Shown here piece after piece: positions 27,358 to 37,138 of a DNA stretch of 64,000 bases. Source of the stretch: Helicobacter labacensis (GTDB taxonomy: Bacteria; Campylobacterota; Campylobacteria; Campylobacterales; Helicobacteraceae). The stretch is taken from contig NZ_QXQQ01000007.1 of NCBI RefSeq assembly GCF_003660285.1, positions 1 through 64,000 on the forward strand. Reading direction: 5' to 3'. Each line of letters begins with the position of its first letter. The first letter of the stretch is position 1. A program made the translations under genes and the position numbers. A model generated the notes under the pieces. The model saw only the letters and a program-made list of their open reading frames with translations, had not been told where the DNA came from and searched no databases.

Positions 27358-29151
27358 GTGCAAGAACACATCCGCAATTTCTCCATCATCGCCCACATCG
27401 ACCATGGCAAGAGCACCTTAGCTGATTGCCTCATTAGCGCGTGCAACGCCCTAGATGCGCGTGAGATGACCCACCAAGTGCTAGACACCATGGAGATTGA
27501 AAAAGAGCGCGGGATCACGATCAAAGCTCAATCGGTGCGCTTGCGCTATTTCTTCCAAGGCGTTAATTACATCCTAAATCTCATAGACACCCCCGGGCAT
27601 GTGGATTTTAGCTATGAAGTTTCGCGTTCCTTGCACGCATGCGAGGGGGCTTTATTGGTCGTGGATGCCACCCAAGGGGTGCAAGCCCAAACGATTGCCA
27701 ATGTCTACATCGCCCTGGACAACCACCTAGAAATTCTACCCGTGCTCAATAAAATTGATCTGCCTAATGCCGATGTGGAGGCGATCAAGCAGGACATTGA
27801 GGACACGATCGCGCTAGATTGCGCGCAGGCGTGCTGTGTGAGTGCCAAAAATGCTATAGGCATTGAGGCCTTGCTAGAACAAATCATCAAGCTAATCCCC
27901 CCCCCAAATGGGGACCCTAGCGCGCCCACAAAGGCTCTCATTTACGATTCGTGGTTTGATAACTACTTGGGCGCGTTAGCTTTGGTGCGCTTAAAAGAGG
28001 GGCGTTTGGAAGTGGGGCAGGAGGTTTTAGTGATGGGCGCGCAAAAACGCCACAGCGTGCTAGGGCTTTACTACCCCCACCCCCTGCACAAAACCCAAAG
28101 CCCTAGTTTGGAGTGCGGAGAAATTGGCATTGTCGCTTTGGGTTCTAAGAATCTCACAGACATCGCCGTGGGGGACACCATCACGGACGCTAACAACCCC
28201 ACTGCTAGCCCCATAGAGGGTTTTATACCCGCTAAACCCTTTGTCTTTGCCGGGCTTTACCCCATTGAGAGCGATCAATTTGAGAACTTGAGAGAAGCCC
28301 TTTATAAACTCCAACTCAACGATGCAGCCTTGCAGTTTGAGCCAGAGAGTAGCGCGGCTTTAGGCTTTGGCTTTAGGGTGGGCTTTTTGGGCTTATTGCA
28401 CATGGAGGTGATCAAAGAACGCTTGGAGCGCGAGTTCAAATTGGATTTGATCGCCACAGCGCCCACGGTGCTCTATGAGGTGCATTTGCAAAACTCTCAG
28501 GTGTTGCTGGTGCAAAACCCTAGCCAACTGCCCCCTGAGGGGAGTATTGTCTGCATTAAAGAACCCTTTGTGCGCGCCCATATCATCACGCCCAGTCTTT
28601 ATTTGGGCAATCTCATCAACCTTCTTAGTAAAAGACGCGGGGTGCAAGAAAAAATGGAATACCTGAATCAAGAACGCGTCTTGCTCACCTATTTGATCCC
28701 CAGCAATGAGATCGTGATGGATTTTTATGACAAACTCAAATCTTGCACAAAGGGCTATGCGAGCTTTGACTACGAGGCTGCGCCCTACCAAGAAGGGGAC
28801 TTGATCAAGCTAGACATCCGCGTGGGGGGGCAGGTGGTGGACGCGCTCTGTAGCATTGTAGAGAGAAGTAGGGCTTATGAAAAGGGCAAGGCTTTAGTGC
28901 AGAGCATTAAAAACCTCATCCCCAGACAACTCTTTGAAGTCGCTCTGCAGGCTAGCATTGGCAATAAGATCATCGCGCGCGAAACGATCAAGTCTGTAGG
29001 TAAAAATGTAACAGCTAAGTGCTATGGGGGGGACATTAGCCGCAAGCGCAAGCTATTAGAAAAGCAAAAAGAAGGTAAAAAACGCATGAAAGCCATCGGA
29101 AAAGTGCATCTTCCCCAAGAGGCGTTTTTGGCGATCTTGAAAATTGATTAA
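27358..29151 (+). CDS. lepA: Elongation factor 4 (LepA)
   Basis: 597 residues from a GTG at 27358; no stronger in-frame start is visible. GTPase motifs are AHIDHGKST (about 12-20), DTPGHVDF and NKIDLP. The LepA-specific C-terminal domain has [24 protein letters not shown]. Back-translocating GTPase. A run of nine C (27897-27905) encodes IPPPNG and is in frame. Confidence 0.96.
   Translation: MQEHIRNFSIIAHIDHGKSTLADCLISACNALDAREMTHQVLDTMEIEKERGITIKAQSVRLRYFFQGVNYILNLIDTPGHVDFSYEVSRSLHACEGALLVVDATQGVQAQTIANVYIALDNHLEILPVLNKIDLPNADVEAIKQDIEDTIALDCAQACCVSAKNAIGIEALLEQIIKLIPPPNGDPSAPTKALIYDSWFDNYLGALALVRLKEGRLEVGQEVLVMGAQKRHSVLGLYYPHPLHKTQSPSLECGEIGIVALGSKNLTDIAVGDTITDANNPTASPIEGFIPAKPFVFAGLYPIESDQFENLREALYKLQLNDAALQFEPESSAALGFGFRVGFLGLLHMEVIKERLEREFKLDLIATAPTVLYEVHLQNSQVLLVQNPSQLPPEGSIVCIKEPFVRAHIITPSLYLGNLINLLSKRRGVQEKMEYLNQERVLLTYLIPSNEIVMDFYDKLKSCTKGYASFDYEAAPYQEGDLIKLDIRVGGQVVDALCSIVERSRAYEKGKALVQSIKNLIPRQLFEVALQASIGNKIIARETIKSVGKNVTAKCYGGDISRKRKLLEKQKEGKKRMKAIGKVHLPQEAFLAILKID
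27897..27905. repeat. C9 tract inside lepA, in frame
   Basis: Nine consecutive C; the reading frame is intact here. Confidence 0.8.
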
Positions 29152-29162
29152 AGGAGTTTTTG

Positions 29163-29909
29163 ATGTGGCGTTATCTTCTCTTATGCGCGCCTTTGAGCCT
29201 ATGGGCTGCTGAATCACACCATTGGAGCTACCAGCACCCTAGTGCCCCCAGCCAATGGGGGCATCTGCACAAGGATTACGAATTGTGCAAAAGCGGGAAA
29301 AACCAATCCCCCATTGACATAGAACACTATTACAACGCCCCAGATAAGGAGAATTTGGGGGTGTTTTACCAAGCGGACGCTAGCCCTATCTCTTTGGATT
29401 ACTCACACCACACCTTCGTAGCCAAATTCAACTCTCCTAAAAACCATGTGATTTATCGCGACCATGTCTACAACTTGGTGAATCTGCACTTCCACACCCC
29501 GATGGAATTTAGCATCCACAAACAACGCCAACCTTTGAGCATGCATTTGGTGCACAAAGACAGCAGTGGGCTCTTATTGGTGCTAGGGATTGGCTTTGAG
29601 ATTGGACAACCCAATGACTTGATCGCCCGGTTACTGGAGGCTTACGCGCACAAGCAAGTCCCTAGCGACTTAGATTTAGAAACTCTATTGCCCCCCAGCA
29701 TTAGTTACTACCACTTCAATGGCTCGCTAACCACTCCCCCCTGCACGGAGGGCGTGGCATGGTTCATCATTGAAGAAACCTTGAGCGTGTCCCAAGAACA
29801 GCTAGAAGAGTTGCAAAAGATCATGCACTACATCAAAAACCGTCGCCCTCCCCAAAAGGATTACAATAGCGTGATTGTCAAAAGCTCAGCGATCTTGCGC
29901 GAACCCTAA
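29163..29909 (+). CDS. Periplasmic alpha-carbonic anhydrase
   Basis: 248 residues from the ATG at 29163, preceded by AAAGGAG, four bases after a TTG that extends the frame. Signal peptide to about LWAAES. Zinc ligands are visible in NLHFHTPMEFS and MHLVHK; the family's substrate pocket block is SLTTPPCTEGVAWF and KNQSPIDI. Interconverts CO2 and bicarbonate in the periplasm, which in gastric Helicobacter supports acid acclimation together with urease (established for H. pylori). Follows lepA by 11 bases. Confidence 0.95.
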   Translation: MWRYLLLCAPLSLWAAESHHWSYQHPSAPSQWGHLHKDYELCKSGKNQSPIDIEHYYNAPDKENLGVFYQADASPISLDYSHHTFVAKFNSPKNHVIYRDHVYNLVNLHFHTPMEFSIHKQRQPLSMHLVHKDSSGLLLVLGIGFEIGQPNDLIARLLEAYAHKQVPSDLDLETLLPPSISYYHFNGSLTTPPCTEGVAWFIIEETLSVSQEQLEELQKIMHYIKNRRPPQKDYNSVIVKSSAILREP

Positions 29910-30106
29910 GATCTTTGCAGGCGCGCATGCGCGGTGCTTGTGTTCCAAGCGGTAGCGCGTTTTAGTGATCGTTTAATAGATGTGCTAGTCAACAAAACCC
30001 CTATTTAGCATAACAACTCTAGGGATTCATTCCTGCTAACAAGGCTTAAGCCCTTAAATTTATTTATATTATAATGCCAAGTTTGATCGGCTCAAAAAGG
30101 GAAAGA

Positions 30107-31330
30107 ATGCTAAGAGGGATTGTGTTACTCTTGTGTGTGGCTGTGTTCTCCTATGCAAAAGGGTTCAAGGATTACATGCGCTATGATTTGGGCTTTCATC
30201 TCTTCATCATGGATCACGAGGGTTCCACCACCTATTGGCCCAACACCAACACCACTTTAAGCACCCGCTTAACCCCTGAAGTCGGGTTCGCCTTTGATTT
30301 GGGGCGTGTGGAGCAAAAACTCATGGTTGGGGCGTTCCTCTTCCAAAATATCCACACCTACCAGATGAACTTCCCTAGCAAATGGGGACCTACCATCTAC
30401 TACCAAGCCCGCGCCAAGTCTTTTAATTTCTATGGGGGGATTTTCCCTAGAAAATACCTCATTGGGCATTACCCCTTAAATGTCTTTGCGCCTTACTACT
30501 GGTTCTCTGATCCCAACGCGCGTGGATTTGCCCTGCAATACAACCCCCCCTCCAACCCCTATAAAGACACCCGCATAGAGGCGGAGTTTTTACTAGATTG
30601 GTTTGGGGGGAATTGCTACACCTGTAAATACGGGCGCAACGCGCTAGGCAATGGCATGGATCGCTTCAGTTTTATGGGAGCTAGTGAGCTCTCCACTTTG
30701 CAGGGGTTTTTGAAAATTGGGGCTAATGCGGAGTATTTCCATGTAGAAGATCAATTCTTGCTCAACTGGCCCCACCCTGTGAGCGGGATTAGGCATGGTT
30801 CTATCTACTTGCTGGATCGACTCTACTACCAAGCCTATGCTAAAAGCGATCTGCTCAATAGCGCCCCCTTTATGGAGGCATTGAACTTCTCTGTGGGCGT
30901 GTTGGGTAATTTAGAACGCCTGCGCCGTATCGGTATAGCCGAGCCCTTTAGAATCAGCACGGGTTTATTTGTGGAGAGTCATATTCAATTTAGGGGCTTT
31001 GGGATAAGCGATCTCTTCTTTGCTAGTAAGCATGGGGAGGATTTCTACTATAGCAAATACGCCCATGTGAATCTCATCTGTTCGAAAGACTATTGCCCCA
31101 CCCCCATTTATCGTGGCGTGCCTTTTTTTCAAGCCCCCCTTTACAATCGTCTGGATATTTACTACGAGTTTAAAAGCTCTTTTGCTAAAATCCGCACCCA
31201 ATTTGTCTACAATTTGATGAGCGACTATGCCACCACCCAAGATTCCTACCAAGTTTACTTCACCGTGGCACTAGATAGCTACGATCTGCTCAATTTCATC
31301 TTATCCAAGGTGCATAAGGTGCATAAATAA
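30107..31330 (+). CDS. Outer-membrane protein of unknown group
   Basis: 407 residues from the ATG at 30107, which has AAGGG upstream; an ATG at 30074 adds 11 residues before the signal peptide and is less likely. Signal peptide (ending about FSYA), then many amphipathic strands rich in Tyr/Phe and Gly (GFAFDLGRVEQKLMVGAFLFQN, SFNFYGGIFPRKYLIG). Cys pairs GNCYTCKYG and LICSKDYCP. It ends with repeated KVHK rather than an aromatic. A TATTATAAT promoter-like sequence overlaps 30067-30075. Possibly a transport porin; not one of the classic Hop proteins. Confidence 0.7.
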   Translation: MLRGIVLLLCVAVFSYAKGFKDYMRYDLGFHLFIMDHEGSTTYWPNTNTTLSTRLTPEVGFAFDLGRVEQKLMVGAFLFQNIHTYQMNFPSKWGPTIYYQARAKSFNFYGGIFPRKYLIGHYPLNVFAPYYWFSDPNARGFALQYNPPSNPYKDTRIEAEFLLDWFGGNCYTCKYGRNALGNGMDRFSFMGASELSTLQGFLKIGANAEYFHVEDQFLLNWPHPVSGIRHGSIYLLDRLYYQAYAKSDLLNSAPFMEALNFSVGVLGNLERLRRIGIAEPFRISTGLFVESHIQFRGFGISDLFFASKHGEDFYYSKYAHVNLICSKDYCPTPIYRGVPFFQAPLYNRLDIYYEFKSSFAKIRTQFVYNLMSDYATTQDSYQVYFTVALDSYDLLNFILSKVHKVHK

Positions 31331-31385
31331 AGCTATCAATAGGAGCGCATTAACGCCGATTTAGAGTCAAAGTAAGGAGGCGTGC

Positions 31386-31751
31386 ATGTCCTATGTTACC
31401 GGCAATGTTACCCATGTCAACCAGAATGCCCCCTTTGGCTCCATTGTCTACCAGAACGCTTTGCCTAAATCCGATCAAGAAAACCACAAGGAGTTTTTAG
31501 AACGCTTGCAGGTGGTGCAAGAAACCCGTGCCTTAGAAAAGAATAAGGCAATCCATCGCGACAAGGATCAAAGCCCCCCCCAAGAGCACAACCCCCCACC
31601 CCAACAGCAGAGCGATTCGCGTTGTATGGGCGACAAACAGCATTGCTACCACGGGCATTACTATAGCGATCGCGCTTTGGAGCGCGCCTTGCAAAACACT
31701 CAGGAGCTAGAGGGCTTTTTAGAGCCCCATGTCTTAGATGTCATCATCTAA
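31386..31751 (+). CDS. Conserved small soluble protein, unknown
   Basis: 121 residues with a strong AAGGAGG site before the ATG. The N-terminus MSYVTGNVTHVNQNAPFGSI is Asn/Gln rich; the middle is Pro/Gln rich; a CMGDKQHCYHGHYYS stretch has Cys and His that could bind metal. No signal peptide. I do not recognise the family. Directly upstream of rnpB. Confidence 0.65.
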   Translation: MSYVTGNVTHVNQNAPFGSIVYQNALPKSDQENHKEFLERLQVVQETRALEKNKAIHRDKDQSPPQEHNPPPQQQSDSRCMGDKQHCYHGHYYSDRALERALQNTQELEGFLEPHVLDVII

Positions 31752-31778
31752 ACGCGCGTGCCTTAAGTTAAGATTTGT

Positions 31779-31784
31779 TACAAT
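31779..31784 (+). promoter_or_regulatory. -10 box (TACAAT) for rnpB
   Basis: Seven bases before the presumed RNA start; good match to the sigma-80 -10 hexamer. Confidence 0.55.
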
Positions 31785-31791
31785 GGCGCGC

Positions 31792-32106
31792 GCATGGGCG
31801 GTGGTTGCTTTGGGTGAAACCAAAGAGGAAAGTCCGAGCTACCTAAGACGAGATTCCATTTAACAAATGGCTAGCGTGAGCTAAGGGAAAGTGCCACAGA
31901 AACAAACCGCTCTTTTAGAGTAAGGGTGAAAAGGTGGGGTAAGAGCCCACCGCACCCCAAGTAATTGGGGCTGGTCTAGGTAAACCCAATCTGTAGCAAG
32001 AAGTGCATGGTAATAGTCTTAAACAAAGCACTTCGCATGAGGTGGGTTGTAAAACCCATCCTAGATAAATAACCACCCACGACAGAACTCGGCTTATGCC
32101 CATGCC
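31792..32106 (+). ncRNA. rnpB: RNase P RNA
   Basis: The 5' part has the conserved GAGGAAAGTCCGAGCT and the 3' part has the universal ACAGAACTCGGCTTA. The P1 stem pairs GCATGGGC (31792-31799 region) with GCCCATGC (32098-32105). About 315 bases, with a T-run directly after. Catalytic RNA for tRNA 5' maturation. Confidence 0.95.
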
Positions 32107-32123
32107 CTTTTAAGAAGGATCGC

Positions 32124-33005
32124 ATGCACCAAAGCGTTTTACTCCAAGAAGTGATTCACGCCTTCGCCCCCCTAGGGCGCGTTGAAAACCCCCTTTTGAT
32201 CGACTGCACCTTGGGTCTGGGCGGACACACTCTAGGGCTATTGCAAGCCTACCCGCATTTGCGCGTGGTGGGCATAGATCGCGATTTAGAAGCCCTGGAT
32301 TTAGCCAAAGAACGCCTAGCAGATTATACTCCCCGTTTTACATACCGCTATGGTGCTTATAAAGACATCATCGCCACCTTGATCCAAGAGGGGGTGTGGG
32401 CGCGCTGTGATGGGGTGTTAGCCGATTTGGGGGTGAGTTCTTTACAGCTGGAGAGCAACACGCGGGGTTTTGGTTTTAACGCGCCCACTTTAGACATGCG
32501 CATGGACACTAACGCCTCTTTGAGCGCGCGCCAAGTGATCAACCACTACAGCCCCTATGAGTTGGAATGCGTGCTAGAGCGCGCGCAGGTGCGTGGGGCT
32601 AAAAAGATCGCCTCTCTCATCGTCCAAAGACGGCACAAACGCCCCTTTGAAGAAGCCAAAGACTTAGCCAGCTTTTTAAGCGCGCACCTAAAACGCCACA
32701 AACACCACCCCGCCACTCTCGTGTTCCAAGCTATCCGCCTAGAAGTCAATGACGAAATGGGGAATTTGTGCGCGCTCTTAGAATATGCCAAAGGCTTACA
32801 ACACGCATTACTAGCCATTATCTCTTTCCACTCCTTAGAAGATGGGCAAGTCAAGCACGCCTTTAAAAAATTCGCGCTAGAGTGCGGGACAAATTTAACC
32901 AAAAAGCCCATCACCCCCAGCGCGCTAGAATTGCAACAAAACCCCAGAGCCCGGAGCGCCAAAATGCGTATTTTTCATTTTCAAGGTTATCCATGGAAGC
33001 CCTAG
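32124..33005 (+). CDS. rsmH: 16S rRNA (cytosine-1402 N4)-methyltransferase RsmH
   Basis: 293 residues. SAM motif LIDCTLGLGGHTLGLL, LADLGVSSLQLE, and the C-terminal ISFHSLEDGQVKHAF identify RsmH/MraW. The next gene starts inside its end, as in H. pylori as recalled. Confidence 0.95.
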   Translation: MHQSVLLQEVIHAFAPLGRVENPLLIDCTLGLGGHTLGLLQAYPHLRVVGIDRDLEALDLAKERLADYTPRFTYRYGAYKDIIATLIQEGVWARCDGVLADLGVSSLQLESNTRGFGFNAPTLDMRMDTNASLSARQVINHYSPYELECVLERAQVRGAKKIASLIVQRRHKRPFEEAKDLASFLSAHLKRHKHHPATLVFQAIRLEVNDEMGNLCALLEYAKGLQHALLAIISFHSLEDGQVKHAFKKFALECGTNLTKKPITPSALELQQNPRARSAKMRIFHFQGYPWKP

Positions 33006-33304
33006 AACATACAGAAGAGAGGCGTTTGCGCGCTAGCGCACAAGAGAGAGACGCGCTATTTAGCGATCAAATCCGCGAACACCAAGGTATTCCCATCGCG
33101 TGGTTGCTCATAGCGATCGTGGGGTTGATCTTATCCCTAGTGCTGTTCGCGCCCAAGATTTACCTGACTAACAACATCTACTACACCAGTCGCGCGATTC
33201 AAAAGCTCAAGGGTCAAGAAAACCTTCTGCAAGAAGAAAAACGCCAACTCCAGCTGGAGTTAGAACAACAACGCTACAAATACACCATAGAGAACATGCC
33301 CTAG
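32993..33304 (+). CDS. FtsL-like small bitopic membrane protein
   Basis: 103 residues from the ATG at 32993, overlapping rsmH. One membrane helix (AWLLIAIVGLILSLVLF, about 36-52), then a helical, coiled-coil-prone periplasmic part (KLKGQENLLQEEKRQLQLELEQQ). Position after rsmH and this topology are typical of the divisome protein FtsL, but sequence identity in FtsL is low, so this is inference. Confidence 0.65.
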   Translation: MEALEHTEERRLRASAQERDALFSDQIREHQGIPIAWLLIAIVGLILSLVLFAPKIYLTNNIYYTSRAIQKLKGQENLLQEEKRQLQLELEQQRYKYTIENMP

Positions 33305-33320
33305 CCCCCCCCAAAGGGGT

Positions 33321-35768
33321 TTAGACTTTATAGGGTCTAAAATCCCTATACAAATCGCTGGCTTTGTCAAAAAAGCGCGCGTTTAAGGGGTGTAACTCGG
33401 CTCTGATCTCTGCAGAGGTTGCCTTGTCCAAATTGTCCTTATTGCTTTTAAACACCACGCTATAGCCAAAGAAATCCAGCATGGACTTGAGCTCAAAATT
33501 AGCGGTGATCTTTTTTAAGTTGCTCGCAAAGACGATGAAGTGCTGTTCATTGTCCATCGCCAATTCTAAAAACGCCTGCCATTTGGCTAGACCGATTTTT
33601 TTGCTATGCAAGTCCTGCGCCTCATCTAAGGAGTCAATGAGGATGAAACTCCCCGGGGCGATATTTTCCTCAAAGAGTTGCGCGCTGGTGTGGGTGGCTA
33701 CAATGCCATAATCTTGCAATTCTGCCATGCGCACGGCAATTTGCTTGCTGGCGTTGTAGTAATAAAGTTTCTTGCCGGTTGTTTGCAAATTTTTACCTAG
33801 GATTTTTAGCCAAGTCATTTGGGCTTCTAGGTCATGGCTTACCATGAGTAAGTGCGCTTGGCTGGTGTTAGCAAACTCGAGCACAAATTCTTTTTGCTCA
33901 TAATCCACATCTACGCCTAGTTGCAATGCCCACCCCTGCACTTTTAAATCTGTGGGCATGCTAATGGGAGTTTCCCCATTGTAAAGCTTGTGGGGCACTT
34001 TTTGCGTGCCTTGTTCTAGAGCGGCTTGGTTGGTTTTTTGGATGAAGGCAGGCAATTTTTCATTAGCCGCATAGGGGATTGTCATAGACACATGGTAAAT
34101 AGGATGCCCGCCATTGTCATTGTAAATCCCCTCTGGGCTTCCCTTAAGCGCGCAAGCGGCATCATTGGCTAAAACCGATGCGCTGTCCTCTGCGTCCATT
34201 GCTAAAGCCACGCGGTTACCTATCTGGGCTTTCATAGATATTGGAATCGCAGTCCCGCGCATGGTTTGGGTGGAAAAGATCAAATGGATACCATAGCTAC
34301 GCCCCTTTTTGAGCAAGGCGTTGAGCAATTGCCCCACCCGGTCGCTTTCCTTACCCATGCCCTCTGCAAAGAGCACTTGGAATTCATCAATGATAACAAC
34401 CATTCTTGGCATGGATTGCTTGGCGTTGTGGCGGTAGCCCTTAAAATCCTTGACTCCGCTTGTCTTAAACAATTCCGATCGGCGTGTCATCTCTGCATTG
34501 AGCCATTCTAAAAAAGTGATCCCATAGGGCACAGAAGATTGCACGCTCACTAACATGGCATGTTCTAAAATGGGGTTAGCATAGGCGTTAAATTCCACGC
34601 CCTCTTTGTAGTCCAACAAGAAGAGGCGCAATTCATCCGGGGAGTAATAATAGGCTAAGTTTTGGATTAGCACATTCAAAAAGTTAGACTTCCCGCTCCC
34701 ACTACGCCCACACACCAAAGTGTGATGCTGGGTTTGATCGCCCCCAATCTCAAAGAGCACTTCTCTATGATCGCTATCCCAGCCAATAGGCACACTCACA
34801 ATAAAGGTGCTTTCTTTGCTCCAAAACTCTTGGGGTCTTTGCAACGCGTCTATCTCGCGCTTCACTTGCTTGCGCTCAATGTAGTATTGTTGCACGGCGT
34901 GCGCAAAAGCGTTTAAATGTTCTTGTGCCACGCTAAAATCATGCACCACTTGTAAATTGAGTTGTTCTAAGTGGGGGGGCAGGGCTTGGAAATTCTGCGC
35001 GTAGTCGTGCAAATATTGTTGCAAGGCTTTTAGCCCTACAGAGGCTTCGCCCTCTTGCGCGCTGTAGATAAAGCATAGCACCCCATTAGAGGGTCCATAA
35101 CGCACAATCTTTTGCAAATAGTGCAAACTCTGACTATCTAGGGCATCTACCCCACTCAAAAACAAGGCGCGCACTTCTAAAATGTCCGGATTATTGCGGT
35201 TAAAATGCATGAAGTCCTTGTAGTTGGCTAATTTTTCTTGTAAATTGGCTTTCAAGTAGCTATAAAGACTTTTTAAAGCCTCTTTGATCTCATCGCCCTC
35301 TGTGAGAATCTTTTGTTTGTAGATAAAATCGTTGTCTTTTTTGAGCAGTCTGCGCGCCAGCGCGAACAGCCCTCCTAGACTGAGCGCGTCCACCAACACA
35401 ACTTCTAAATGCGTGAGGGGCACAGCTGAGATCAAGCGCATCAACGCCTCGCGCATAAAACGCGGGGTTTGTTCGCTATCTCCATAGAGGGTGGGGGGTG
35501 GGAAGGCATAGGATTTGGGCACATAAAAGGGTTCAAAACTCTCATGGGCATGCCCATCGCGCACTTCATACAAGCCCACGGCTAAAAAATCTGGGTATTG
35601 CTTGCCATGGTTGGCGTGCAATTCTCCGCCTAGCTGGGGCTGGATCGCGCGGATTTCTTTAATGCGATCTTGCACCTTGTGTAAATTCTCCTGAATCCTA
35701 GACATGGGCGCGTTTTCAAAGCGCACGCTTTTAAGAGCTAGGTCCAAATCTTGTAAGAGAGTGTCCAT
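33321..35768 (-). CDS. Soluble FtsK/SpoIIIE-type ATPase of the toxin-system locus
   Basis: 815 residues. The N-terminal 330 are helical; the FtsK/SpoIIIE domain begins with VLFEIGGDQTQHHTLVCGRS. Walker A GRSGSGKS is at about 354-361, Walker B VVIIDE at about 457-462, and LIFSTQTMRGTAIPISMKAQIGNRVALAM follows as in the FtsK/EssC superfamily. A further 250 residues look like a degenerate second ATPase-like domain without a Walker A. I see no convincing membrane helix, unlike EssC/EccC of type VII secretion. Last gene of a minus-strand run with WXG100-like proteins and toxins; it could energise their export or act on DNA. Confidence 0.82.
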   Translation of the reverse strand: MDTLLQDLDLALKSVRFENAPMSRIQENLHKVQDRIKEIRAIQPQLGGELHANHGKQYPDFLAVGLYEVRDGHAHESFEPFYVPKSYAFPPPTLYGDSEQTPRFMREALMRLISAVPLTHLEVVLVDALSLGGLFALARRLLKKDNDFIYKQKILTEGDEIKEALKSLYSYLKANLQEKLANYKDFMHFNRNNPDILEVRALFLSGVDALDSQSLHYLQKIVRYGPSNGVLCFIYSAQEGEASVGLKALQQYLHDYAQNFQALPPHLEQLNLQVVHDFSVAQEHLNAFAHAVQQYYIERKQVKREIDALQRPQEFWSKESTFIVSVPIGWDSDHREVLFEIGGDQTQHHTLVCGRSGSGKSNFLNVLIQNLAYYYSPDELRLFLLDYKEGVEFNAYANPILEHAMLVSVQSSVPYGITFLEWLNAEMTRRSELFKTSGVKDFKGYRHNAKQSMPRMVVIIDEFQVLFAEGMGKESDRVGQLLNALLKKGRSYGIHLIFSTQTMRGTAIPISMKAQIGNRVALAMDAEDSASVLANDAACALKGSPEGIYNDNGGHPIYHVSMTIPYAANEKLPAFIQKTNQAALEQGTQKVPHKLYNGETPISMPTDLKVQGWALQLGVDVDYEQKEFVLEFANTSQAHLLMVSHDLEAQMTWLKILGKNLQTTGKKLYYYNASKQIAVRMAELQDYGIVATHTSAQLFEENIAPGSFILIDSLDEAQDLHSKKIGLAKWQAFLELAMDNEQHFIVFASNLKKITANFELKSMLDFFGYSVVFKSNKDNLDKATSAEIRAELHPLNARFFDKASDLYRDFRPYKV

Positions 35769-35798
35769 GTTAATCCTTAAAATTTGGTGTGTGCAAGT

Positions 35799-35879
35799 CT
35801 AGCTTGCGTGGTTTTTGTTTGCAAGGGGATCACAAAAATCCCAATTTAGGTATTGAGCTGTGTTGCTATTTGTTGCCAT
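35799..35879 (-). pseudogene. Remnant of a SUKH-like immunity gene
   Basis: The first 15 codons are identical to the start of the intact immunity gene at 37561 (MATNSNTAQYLNWDF). An extra T then shifts the frame and a stop follows after 26 codons; similarity ends at 35819. It overlaps the end of the upstream toxin just as in the intact pair. It is a duplicated, decayed copy. Confidence 0.75.
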
Positions 35880-36275
35880 AGGGGGTATCCTTTCGTGTGG
35901 GGGACTTTGAGTAAAATTTCTTCGCGCACTAATTGCATCGTGCCTAAAGGCGGGTTGCCATCAAAATGCCATAAATAACCCTTAGGGGTAATGCCCTTGT
36001 TGATTTGTAATTGTTCCTCCTCATTAAAGAGTTCTTGTAAAGAAGAGCGTTCCTCTAGGGCTTTTTGCAAGGCTTTGAGCGCGCGAAAGACCACCATAGG
36101 TTTTTCCTCGCTCAAGTGATCTAAACCTATGGTGGTAGAAAACACCGCAGGGAATAAAGGCAGATTTAGTTCGCTAAAGCCAACTTGGAGGGTATTATCA
36201 GGGCTTGTAATAAACTCCTGCTTGCGTTCCTCTAAAAATTCTTGATACTTGGCATTGGCTTCTTGGATTTTGGCT
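35819..36275. repeat. Direct repeat copy A (toxin C-terminus plus immunity 5' end)
   Basis: 457 bases nearly identical to 37502-37957, with scattered substitutions and one T insertion. Spans the toxin C-terminal domain and the first bases of the immunity gene. Recombination between copies would delete about 1.7 kb. Confidence 0.85.
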
Positions 36276-36850
36276 GTTTTGAGCTTGGGGTCTAAGCGTT
36301 TTTGTAAAGCCTCTAGGTGGGCAAAAAAAGCATAGAGTGCGGATGGGAGCGAGGGTGGGGGTCTGTTGTATTGTTTTTCAATGATATGGATAGCCTGAGC
36401 AGAGCGGCGGCATAGCCGGTTATGCTCCTCATTATAATCCAGCAATAGATTCTTGCTTTGCTGGTAAGCCTCCTCTAAGATTTGGCTCTCGATGCGCTTG
36501 ATCTGCTCAGTGTAAATTTCTAAAGCCTGCTTTAAAAGGGCGACTTTTTGTTCCCATAGTTGGCGTATGGCGATCGCTGCATCAAGATCTGCTTGTGCTT
36601 GTGCCTCATCTTCTTCATCGGCTGCAGCTAGGGCTGCTTCACAAGCTGCCTCATAAGCCCTAGCCGCTGCTAACCCCCTATTAGCCTCCTCTAAAAGATG
36701 CCTAGTCTTAAAGTGCTCCTCACTAATGCTCTCATAATACTCTTGCAATTCCTGCAAAAAATCATGCCTTTTTTGGTGCAAATCATCTCTAAAAAAGCAC
36801 ATTTGCGCGATGACTTGGCGCGCTTGCTGCGTGTCTACCTTAACAGGCAT
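35846..36850 (-). CDS. LXG-like helical toxin with degenerate WHH nuclease domain, copy A
   Basis: 334 residues from the ATG at 36850; the TTG at 36862 is less likely. N-terminal 200 residues are long helices (VIAQMCFFRDDLHQKRHDFL start), resembling LXG/WXG-type secretion domains. The last 45 residues contain GYLWHFDGNPP, TMQLV and PHTKGYPLW, the layout of Tox-WHH (HNH/EndoVII) nucleases, but WHH is WHF (about 294-296) and the following His of the family is replaced by Leu. It has the same C-terminus as copy B. Its immunity gene is only a remnant. Activity is doubtful. Confidence 0.7.
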   Translation of the reverse strand: MPVKVDTQQARQVIAQMCFFRDDLHQKRHDFLQELQEYYESISEEHFKTRHLLEEANRGLAAARAYEAACEAALAAADEEDEAQAQADLDAAIAIRQLWEQKVALLKQALEIYTEQIKRIESQILEEAYQQSKNLLLDYNEEHNRLCRRSAQAIHIIEKQYNRPPPSLPSALYAFFAHLEALQKRLDPKLKTAKIQEANAKYQEFLEERKQEFITSPDNTLQVGFSELNLPLFPAVFSTTIGLDHLSEEKPMVVFRALKALQKALEERSSLQELFNEEEQLQINKGITPKGYLWHFDGNPPLGTMQLVREEILLKVPHTKGYPLWQQIATQLNT

Positions 36851-36895
36851 ACCAACCCCCAAGCATGCGATTCATTTTAGCGTCCATGCTCTGCC

Positions 36896-37129
36896 TTATG
36901 GGTTGATGCTTTGGGCGCGTTTGACCAAATCCCTAGCTTCCTCTAGGCAATTTTCAATGATCTGTTTGGTGTTGCGGATTTCGTATTCCAAATTTTCCAA
37001 GTGGTTTGTCAGGTTGCACATGGGATGAAAGACTTCCACACTCAGCTTATGCCCTAGCTCGTCATTCATCGCCTCTAAAAATTGACTCTCCAAACTCTGT
37101 AAAAACAAAGTGATGCCATCATAATGCAT
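36896..37129 (-). CDS. Small helical protein, possible WXG-like partner
   Basis: 77 residues, mostly two helices (GITLFLQSLESQFLEAMND; LENLEYEIRNTKQIIENCLEEA). No Trp, so the WXG turn is missing. It directly precedes toxin copy A, as the WXG100-like gene precedes copy B, so it may be the chaperone/partner of copy A. This is inference from position and size. Confidence 0.6.
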   Translation of the reverse strand: MHYDGITLFLQSLESQFLEAMNDELGHKLSVEVFHPMCNLTNHLENLEYEIRNTKQIIENCLEEARDLVKRAQSINP

Positions 37130-37138
37130 GGATGCCTC

